From positions 1 through 64,000 of the forward strand of contig CBDUGP010000032.1 of the NCBI GenBank assembly GCA_965366625.1: 64,000 nucleotides of DNA, in the 5' to 3' direction. This stretch comes from JAUIJL01 sp965366625 (lineage in GTDB: Bacteria > Acidobacteriota > Thermoanaerobaculia > Multivoradales > J023). The notes beneath the pieces are model-generated. The model made no database searches. It saw nothing but the letters and a program-made list of their open reading frames with translations, and had not been told where the DNA came from. The stretch's first letter is position 1, and the number at the start of each line of letters is the position of its first letter. Position numbers and translations under genes: made by a program. This document shows, piece after piece, positions 57,857-64,000 of the stretch.

Positions 57857-60723
57857 GCCATCGATCCATGGGCCATCGATCCAAGCAAGAGCCGGGCACG
57901 TCGGACTCGGGAGAATTGGGCCGGGTAGGACCGTATCGCCTGGATGGTCGGCTCGGTACCGGCGGCATGGGGGAGGTCTATCGGGCCTTCGACCAACGGC
58001 TGGAACGGTGGGTAGCCCTCAAACGTCTGCGCGCCGACCGCGAGATCGAGGATCGACATCGGCAACGATTCCGGGAAGAAGCCAAGGCCGCCGCGGCGCT
58101 ATCCCATTCAGGAATCGTGCAGATCCACGACGTCTTTGACGGTGGGCGAGGTCGAACCTGGATCGTCATGGAGCTGGTGGACGGCCGGGCACTGTCGGAG
58201 ATACCGACCCCCTTTCCCGTGGCCGAGTGTCTCGAGCTGGGCGCCCAAGTGGCCGACGCGTTGTCGGTCGCCCACGTCCAAGGCATCGTGCATCGGGATC
58301 TCAAGGCCGAGAACGTGTTGGTCACCGGTTCGGGCCAGGCAAAAATCGCCGACTTTGGGCTCGCCAAGAGGCCGAGGGCGGACCCCTTGAGCGTAACCGG
58401 GCAAGTGTTGGGAACGGTTCGGGCCATGTCCCCTGAGCAGAGCCGGGGCCTCGAAGTCGACGGTCGCTCGGACCTCTTTGCCCTGGGGGTATTGCTCTAC
58501 GAACTCCTAACCGGAGTGAGCCCATTTCAAAGCTCGGACCCATTGACCACCCTGGAACGGATTCGGACCCATGCCCATCGTCCTGCGAGCGCCTTGCATC
58601 CGGCCGTTCCGCCCTCGGTGTCGGCTTATTTGGATCGGCTGCTGGAGAAGAATCCAAATCGCAGACCGGCCGACGCCCGACAAGTCGCGGCCGATCTGCG
58701 TCGGTTGACGACCTCCTTAGCCCTCGGCTCCACCTTTCCGACGAACGAGAGCACCCTCGACCACGAGTTTGGAGTCGACGTGCTCGGAGCCGCCGCGCCC
58801 CGGGATTCGGTCGTCGGCTCCGAGCCGGGGGCCGGCCTTGGGACCGATGACCTGCCGTCGAGCCTCAGCAGCTTCTCCCCCTTCGGGTCCGGGGCAAGTC
58901 GTGGGCGCTTGGCAGGGTGGTTGATCTCGGTGTTGATCTTGGTGACGGTCGCGGTGCTGAGCGTCTATTTTTGGAATCCTCGGTTTGGGAATCTCGGATC
59001 ATCGGAAGGGTGGGGAAGCGGTGCAACCGCGGTGGATTCCAGCGCCGCCGAGTCCGGCGAGAACACGACGGCGATCTATGTTGCCGTCGGTGAGCCCCGG
59101 CTCCACGGCGTTGTTGGCGGCGAGCACGTTGTTGGCGGCGAGAACGGTGCTGTTGTCGAGCACGGTGTTGCCGAGTTCGGTGTCGTCTCCGGGCAAGACG
59201 CGGTCTCCGGGCAACCACAGCACGTCGAGCTGTTGCAAGCCGCGGTGCGTACGGCTCTTTTCAAGGGCCTCTTGAGCTTGGAAGGGGTCTTACCCGTCAC
59301 CGCCGAGCGCCTGGACACGTCCTTCGAAACCGACCTCGGGCTGGCGCAGGCCCTGTCGGTGAAGGAGGTGATCAGCCCGCGGCTCGATTGTCGTCCGGCA
59401 GCTTGCTCCTTGGTCTTGCAACGGATCCAAGCCGCCGACGGCCAGGTGTTGGGTGTTGAGGAAATGCAACTACCCGAAGGCAACCTTTTTCTGGTGTCGA
59501 CGGCAGTTAGGGCTCGGGTCCAGCGCCTCTACGACGAATTCGAGCTTCGCCCGGGAGCCGTGGAGCCGGCGATCGAAAACGAGGCTTATTCTCGTTTGCT
59601 CGAGCTGCGTCGTGCTTTCAAACAAGGCAGTCGGCCCCTGGTACAGATTGCGGAGGAGCTGGTGGAGCTGGCTCAGCAGACGCCTTCCTATCCCGAGGTC
59701 CATTTGTTGACTGCGGACGTGGCTCACTCCATCTACTTTCACTCGCGCCAGGCCGAGGACTTATCCAGGGCTTTTGCGGCGTTGAAAACCGCGCGAAACC
59801 TGTTGCCTTGGGATCCGGAGCCCCTCTACCGGCAGGTCAGTCTCAGCCTCGACGTGGGACGGTTGCCGGAAGCTCGCGCGGCTCTCGACGATCTGGAAGC
59901 CCTGCAGATGGGGGATATCCGGGTCGGCATGCGCCGGGCATTGTTGTGGGAGAAGGAAGGGCGGGCCGAAGAAGCCCTTCAGCTCTTGCGGCGTCAATTG
60001 GAGATTTTTCCGGCTTGGCAGGGATTGTTGGATTTGGCAGAAATGGAGTATCGCCAGGGTCAAACCAAGGCGGCTCGGGCGACGTTGGAGCGACTTCTGG
60101 AGCGCACCCCGGACAGCGGTCGAGCCCGTTCTTTCCTCGCCCAGCTCGAATTGCTCGGGGGCGATCCACTGCGCGCCGAGAGCCTTTATCGGCAGATGTC
60201 GAATCCATCTTCGAGCGTCGCGCCGGCAGCCAATCTGGGACTCGCTTTGATGTTGCAGGGGCGTTTCGATGAAGCGGCCGAACAGTTTCGCCAGACCGTC
60301 CAGGCGGCGCCGGAAAACCCGGCGTTGATCCTCAACCTGGCGGATGCGGAGCTCTTGATGGGTCGAGACCGAGAAGCCCTCGAACTCTACGACCGGGTGA
60401 TCGAGCTCACCGACGACGCCGAGCAGTCCACCGACAACTCACGGTGGCAGCTGTTGACGGTGCGGGCCCAGGCGTTCGCCCATTCCGATCGACCTCGCCG
60501 AGCCGCAGAGACCATCCACCAAGCGTTGTTGGACGCTCCGAGCCATCCCCAAGTGGCCTACGAAGCGTCATTGGTCTTCGCGTTGATCGGCGAATCTTCT
60601 TCTGCCCTGGCCCACGCAAAACGAGCACGCCGGGTCTTTGGCCCGGCTTGGTTTCGGCTGACCTGGTTCGAAAATTTGCTTGGCGAGCCGGAATTTGAGG
60701 CGTTGCTTCGGCTGGGCTCCTAG
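57853..60723 (+). CDS. Transmembrane Ser/Thr protein kinase with TPR domain
   Basis: The 956-residue protein has a kinase domain (about 25-295): GTGGMGEVYRAFD, HRDLKAENVL (Ala in place of the usual Pro), ADFGLAK, and MSPEQSRG. A TM helix is at about 355-375 (GWLISVLILVTVAVLSVYFW). A Gly/Val/Glu repeat linker follows (residues about 418-452, VVGGEHVVGGENGAVVEHGV), then TPR repeats to the C-terminus (for example PENPALILNLADAELLMGRD). It is coupled to the FHA-sigma54 gene. The pair forms a one-operon phosphorylation-to-transcription switch; the ligand is unknown. Confidence 0.92.
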   Translation: MSHRSMGHRSKQEPGTSDSGELGRVGPYRLDGRLGTGGMGEVYRAFDQRLERWVALKRLRADREIEDRHRQRFREEAKAAAALSHSGIVQIHDVFDGGRGRTWIVMELVDGRALSEIPTPFPVAECLELGAQVADALSVAHVQGIVHRDLKAENVLVTGSGQAKIADFGLAKRPRADPLSVTGQVLGTVRAMSPEQSRGLEVDGRSDLFALGVLLYELLTGVSPFQSSDPLTTLERIRTHAHRPASALHPAVPPSVSAYLDRLLEKNPNRRPADARQVAADLRRLTTSLALGSTFPTNESTLDHEFGVDVLGAAAPRDSVVGSEPGAGLGTDDLPSSLSSFSPFGSGASRGRLAGWLISVLILVTVAVLSVYFWNPRFGNLGSSEGWGSGATAVDSSAAESGENTTAIYVAVGEPRLHGVVGGEHVVGGENGAVVEHGVAEFGVVSGQDAVSGQPQHVELLQAAVRTALFKGLLSLEGVLPVTAERLDTSFETDLGLAQALSVKEVISPRLDCRPAACSLVLQRIQAADGQVLGVEEMQLPEGNLFLVSTAVRARVQRLYDEFELRPGAVEPAIENEAYSRLLELRRAFKQGSRPLVQIAEELVELAQQTPSYPEVHLLTADVAHSIYFHSRQAEDLSRAFAALKTARNLLPWDPEPLYRQVSLSLDVGRLPEARAALDDLEALQMGDIRVGMRRALLWEKEGRAEEALQLLRRQLEIFPAWQGLLDLAEMEYRQGQTKAARATLERLLERTPDSGRARSFLAQLELLGGDPLRAESLYRQMSNPSSSVAPAANLGLALMLQGRFDEAAEQFRQTVQAAPENPALILNLADAELLMGRDREALELYDRVIELTDDAEQSTDNSRWQLLTVRAQAFAHSDRPRRAAETIHQALLDAPSHPQVAYEASLVFALIGESSSALAHAKRARRVFGPAWFRLTWFENLLGEPEFEALLRLGS

Positions 60724-61130
60724 GTCGCACTCTGGGGCGTCTGATCATCGGGTCCGCCGGGAGGCTCGATGTTGGGCGGCTCTAGGATCACCGTCGGATC
60801 ATGGGCCAATTCCTTGCCGGCGTACTTCACCCTGACCGTATAGGAATAGGTCGCGAGTCCTTCACTTTCACCTGCATATTCTACTTCGTTGACGATTTCC
60901 ACTTGCCACAGCTGCTTGCAATGATCGACCGGCTCCGCCCGAGTGATCAGGTGGTCTTCAAAAATCGCCAGTAGTTCAGCAGGCTCGGCGTGCCCGCGAT
61001 TGGCGGTTTGCAGAGCGAAGTAGAGTGTAGTCGTGCCGTTTGGAATGCAAATGGGATTGGGATTGATCGCAAAGGTCAAGGTGGAGGCGTCGAAAGTTAC
61101 TACCACGACTTTGGGTTCCTGGACTGACAT
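60720..61130 (-). CDS. Small beta-sandwich-like cytoplasmic protein
   Basis: ATG 61130 is preceded by AGGAGAG. The 136-residue protein (VVVVTFDASTLTFAINPNPI, CKQLWQVEIVNEVEYAGESE, TYSYTVRVKYAGKELAHDP) has alternating beta-strand character like an immunoglobulin fold, and a Pro-rich C-terminus. I do not recognise the family. It is convergent with the kinase gene, with overlapping stop codons. Confidence 0.55.
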   Translation of the reverse strand: MSVQEPKVVVVTFDASTLTFAINPNPICIPNGTTTLYFALQTANRGHAEPAELLAIFEDHLITRAEPVDHCKQLWQVEIVNEVEYAGESEGLATYSYTVRVKYAGKELAHDPTVILEPPNIEPPGGPDDQTPQSAT

Positions 61131-61374
61131 CTCGCTCTCCTAGTGGGTTGAGCCGAAGGAATGGGTGGAGTCGAGCGAGGATCTTAGCAAGTCGCACGCG
61201 CCCTGGGCTGACCCCATATTGGACGCTCCGACATTGGACACTCCGACGGTGACTAGGCCTTTTTGAACACTATTTTTCGGTCTCCAGAACACAAAGTAAG
61301 GATTTTGAGCCGGCACAGGCTTTGCTCAATACAGTCTTTGCCGAAGACAAGAGATTAACCAATAGGAGACGAAC

Positions 61375-62010
61375 ATGGCTGGGAAAGCAAAAGGCAAAGG
61401 CGGCGGCTTCGATATCAAAATCGACATCAACAAGATTCTCGACGAGACCGCGAAGACGTTCACGCCCGGTGGGTGCCAGACGCAGATGGTGATCATCAAC
61501 AAGACGGATTTCACTCTGGCAAGGTCGGGGTCCCATGTCGGTGCCGGGGACGTGATGTCGAGGGATGCGACTTCCGATTGGGGGCCCCCGACGACTCTCG
61601 AGGCCCAAACGACCAACGTAATGTTGGTGGATTCCGACGGCGGGTCGTCGCAGCTATGTGCAGCTTACGGGTTGCCGGTGGAACATGGCCGCCATCGTTT
61701 GATGATGTTCTATGCGTACAACCCGAAAATGGACTCCCACATGTATGCCGGATTCCACAATCCCGTGCCAAAAGGCGGCACCCTGAGCGAACAAGAATGG
61801 CGGGACTCTCGGCTCGATAGTGGAAACTATCCCGGAAATACCCTCTGCGAGGACGCCAACGACGGCACCGGGCCCGACTGGCAAAAAGACGTCACCAGCC
61901 ATCCGACCCATTTTTTCGAATCGCCGCCTCTGAGCCTCGAACTCCGATGCTCGCGCAAGGAAACCGGTGACGGATCCCGTTTGGTGGCCATCTTTACGCT
62001 GACCCAATAG
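61375..62010 (+). CDS. Small beta-rich protein of unknown function (possibly lipid-binding)
   Basis: ATG 61375 follows AGGAGAC. The 211-residue protein has no signal peptide and a basic Gly/Lys N-terminus (MAGKAKGKGGGFDIKIDI). QTQMVIINKTDFTLARSGSH resembles the start of actinoporin- and aegerolysin-like beta-sandwich proteins ('I.N.T...L'), but the length and the rest do not convincingly fit. Two Cys are distal. It lies next to a sphingomyelinase-like gene in the same orientation, so a role at sphingolipid membranes is possible but only inference. Confidence 0.45.
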   Translation: MAGKAKGKGGGFDIKIDINKILDETAKTFTPGGCQTQMVIINKTDFTLARSGSHVGAGDVMSRDATSDWGPPTTLEAQTTNVMLVDSDGGSSQLCAAYGLPVEHGRHRLMMFYAYNPKMDSHMYAGFHNPVPKGGTLSEQEWRDSRLDSGNYPGNTLCEDANDGTGPDWQKDVTSHPTHFFESPPLSLELRCSRKETGDGSRLVAIFTLTQ

Positions 62011-62214
62011 CTCCTGTCCAGACAAGAACCTGCCCAAATCACCATCAGACAGCACGCGATCGGAATTCGTCGGCTGAGCCGCCGTCCTCGCCCACCACCG
62101 AGCGGGCCGGGCGGTGGCTCGTTCTGTGGCTCATTCCAGACCCTGCCTGCTGTGACTCATTCCAGGCCCTGCCTGGAGAAGCTCGATGCATCCCGACGCA
62201 AAAGGAGCCTTGAA

Positions 62215-63612
62215 ATGAAAAACCCAATGCCCACAACAACACTTACGACGGGGATGAAGCGAGTTAACTCCGCCGCTTGTCTCACGATTTTCTTAGCAGT
62301 ATTTTGGCTGGGCGCGAGCCCGGCTGCCTTCGGATCCTGTGGTGATCTGGAGGTGGAGTTGGCGGACGGATTGGATTGGCGGATCGTTGCCGTCGGCTGT
62401 GAGCAGGGCGAGGTGGAGAGCCAAAGCGCTCGCCGCGTGGTGATCAGCGGTGAGGCCTTCTACGGCCCCGACTGTGACTTGACGTTGGAGAGCCGAAACC
62501 AACGGGGCGTGGTCCGGGTCCAGCAAAACTATTGCGCCGCAGAGGGTGGCGCGATCACGGTCCAACACAAAGGCGGAGTGGCGATGCCGTCCCACTGCTC
62601 CCGGGAGGGCTCGGTGCGGGTCGGTCGCCCCGGCAAGGTGACGTTCGGCAATTTTCGCCAAATGCAAGAGACATCCCCGGCAAGAGAGCTGCGGGTGGCC
62701 ACCTACAACGTATTCGACCGGTCCTACAACGTGGTCACCGACGGCCAAGATCAACGCATGGAAAGGGTCCCCGAGGTGCTGGCCGGGATCCGAGGCGGCC
62801 CTCTGGATGCCGTCGTGTTTCAGGAATCGTTTAATCACGACGTGCTGAGCTACGGCCTATGTACCGCGGGTTTCCCGTGGCAAACTCCGGTGATCTCGGA
62901 TCCGACCGTCAACAGCTTGGAGTCCGGCGGTGTGTTCATCGCTTCGCGCTGGCCGATCACCGCCCAAGGCACCAAGGTGTACCGCGACGCTTGCAGCGGG
63001 GCCGACTGTTTGGCGGCGAAAGGGGTCGTTTACGCCAAAATCGAAAAGGGTTCCAAGAAAGTGCCCTATCACCTCTTCGGCACCCACATGCAGGCGGACC
63101 TGGAGTTTCAGGGGATCCGTTATCGCCAAGCCGACCAGATGAAGAAATTCATCGAGCAAAGGAAAATCCCTCCCTCTGAGCCGGTGTTGTTGCTCGGCGA
63201 CTTCAACACCGACTGGATCCATCACTCCAAAGCGGTCGAAACCCTAGTCCATCGATTGGGCGCCGTGCCTCCGGTGATGCCCAAGGGCCGAGCCGGCAGC
63301 AGCAGCGACCCTGAAACGAATCCCCTGGTGGGTTTGGATGGCGCGGCCGGCAACGGCGAGTGCTGCCATGGTTATCTCAGCTCGCGTCCTCGGACCTGTG
63401 CGTGTTGCCCGCGGGAGCTGCTCGATTTCATTCTTGCGAGCCGCGACCACCGACAACCGGCACAGGCGCTCGAGCTGGAGGTCGTGTCCCTAAAAACCCG
63501 CAGCGACTTCTCGATGCCCGTCGACCCCTACAATTGTGACCAAGGGGAATCCACCTGGCAAAGCAGAGATCTCTCCGACCACTACCCGGTGGTCACCACC
63601 TTCCGCTACTGA
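62215..63612 (+). CDS. Secreted sphingomyelinase-like endonuclease/exonuclease/phosphatase-fold phosphodiesterase
   Basis: ATG 62215 follows AAAGGAG; a longer frame begins at 62152 without a site. The 465-residue protein has a signal peptide (ACLTIFLAVFWLGASPAAFG), then a Cys-containing N-terminal domain (about 35-150). The EEP domain follows: LRVATYNVFDRS, VVFQESFN (the conserved Glu), HLFGTHMQ, LLLGDFNTDW (Asp/Asn) and LSDHYPVVTTF (the catalytic His). This order and spacing match neutral/bacterial sphingomyelinases, though other EEP phosphodiesterases cannot be excluded. It hydrolyses a phosphodiester outside the cell and may act on host or competitor membranes. Confidence 0.82.
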   Translation: MKNPMPTTTLTTGMKRVNSAACLTIFLAVFWLGASPAAFGSCGDLEVELADGLDWRIVAVGCEQGEVESQSARRVVISGEAFYGPDCDLTLESRNQRGVVRVQQNYCAAEGGAITVQHKGGVAMPSHCSREGSVRVGRPGKVTFGNFRQMQETSPARELRVATYNVFDRSYNVVTDGQDQRMERVPEVLAGIRGGPLDAVVFQESFNHDVLSYGLCTAGFPWQTPVISDPTVNSLESGGVFIASRWPITAQGTKVYRDACSGADCLAAKGVVYAKIEKGSKKVPYHLFGTHMQADLEFQGIRYRQADQMKKFIEQRKIPPSEPVLLLGDFNTDWIHHSKAVETLVHRLGAVPPVMPKGRAGSSSDPETNPLVGLDGAAGNGECCHGYLSSRPRTCACCPRELLDFILASRDHRQPAQALELEVVSLKTRSDFSMPVDPYNCDQGESTWQSRDLSDHYPVVTTFRY

Positions 63613-64000
63613 GCTGTGGTCGCCTACCGAGGCACGACCCGATAGCTCAGGATCGCGACCCCTCCGTCAAAAACCTTGTGGGATTTCAGCTCGAGGTTAC
63701 GAGCTGCGCCCGCGGGGTCGAGATGGCCCAGCCAAAGGCCCGCGCAGACTATCCCGGCAAGCAGGTTGCCGGCAATCTGCTCACCACCCCGGCAACCTAC
63801 TTTCCTTCTTTCGGACCGAGCGGCCCGGGAGGTCGTCTTCGATCCTCGGCTCGGACTCTCTAAGTCCATGGTTTCCAGTGTTTAAGAAAACTTCCTGGTT
63901 TGACCCCGCGCCGGCACTGTTCTTGTAAACAGCTTAAGTAACGTTTCGAGCCCTTTTGGGCTTCAGGGCTTTCGAGCCCGGCAGCGGCGTCCGTCGGCTC
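63613..64000. other. Right-edge stretch without a supported gene
   Basis: Frames on both strands (for example the minus-strand 63624-63869, ending LKSHKVFDGGVAILSYRVVP) have no recognisable family or convincing start. It may contain a partial gene or debris. No repeat or RNA was recognised. Confidence 0.25.

Overview
The window is a high-GC bacterial segment. Large families of secreted proteins, ECF sigma factors paired with TPR-bearing Ser/Thr kinases, and the short 'DGFE(S/T)G...W' tag (18273 gene, 29440 gene) suggest an Acidobacteriota-like organism. That assignment is inference; no rRNA or tRNA gene was seen. A complete-looking replication and partition module at 47.0-51.3 kb shows that the replicon is, or contains, a plasmid or chromid: a RepA-type initiator, two oppositely oriented iteron arrays with four DnaA-box-like sites between them, ParA, a ribbon-helix-helix partner, and an extraordinary 0.87-kb CATG-saturated tract.

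Layout. 0-9 kb: debris (truncated AraC and Rpn-type genes), a frameshifted LamG/CARDB/RCC1 secreted protein, a secreted zinc metalloprotease ending in a somatomedin-B-like domain, and a ChaN-like lipoprotein. 9-19 kb: TPR and secreted proteins with an ECF sigma/kinase pair and a second, orphan ECF sigma factor. 19-26.5 kb: two convergent paralogues (DUF4062-nSTAND-FGE and kinase-nSTAND-FGE). 27-37 kb: a sulfotransferase/glycosyltransferase fusion, a 2095-residue surface protein with four 438-bp repeats, and a methyltransferase-like gene.

37-46.7 kb is an accessory island of conflict-type genes: TIR-kinase-FGE, a frameshifted SUKH protein, a 5'-truncated reverse transcriptase of the diversity-generating-retroelement (DGR) type, a chimeric NACHT-FGE protein, an unknown frameshifted gene and a frameshifted Mrr-like endonuclease. 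The C-termini of the TIR-kinase-FGE and NACHT-FGE genes carry paired variable regions. Their differences fall mainly in non-silent codon positions, most involve an adenine in one copy, and silent sites and the flank are nearly identical. This is the mark of adenine-directed retromutagenesis. With the reverse transcriptase remnant between them, this is a decayed two-target DGR acting on signalling/defence proteins, and it is the main discovery here. No template repeat was found.

51-64 kb: a secreted caspase-like protein, a trypsin-like protease, an FHA-sigma54 activator translationally coupled to a Ser/Thr kinase-TPR protein, and a secreted sphingomyelinase-like phosphodiesterase next to a small beta-rich protein.

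Several genes carry single frameshifts (3.2, 40.9, 44.55 and 46.1 kb). These may be true decay or sequence errors. A REP-like palindromic repeat family recurs at 6.8, 29.2, 41.3 and 46.8 kb, and a truncated copy of the partition gene sits directly in front of the TIR-kinase-FGE gene, so the island has been rearranged within the replicon.
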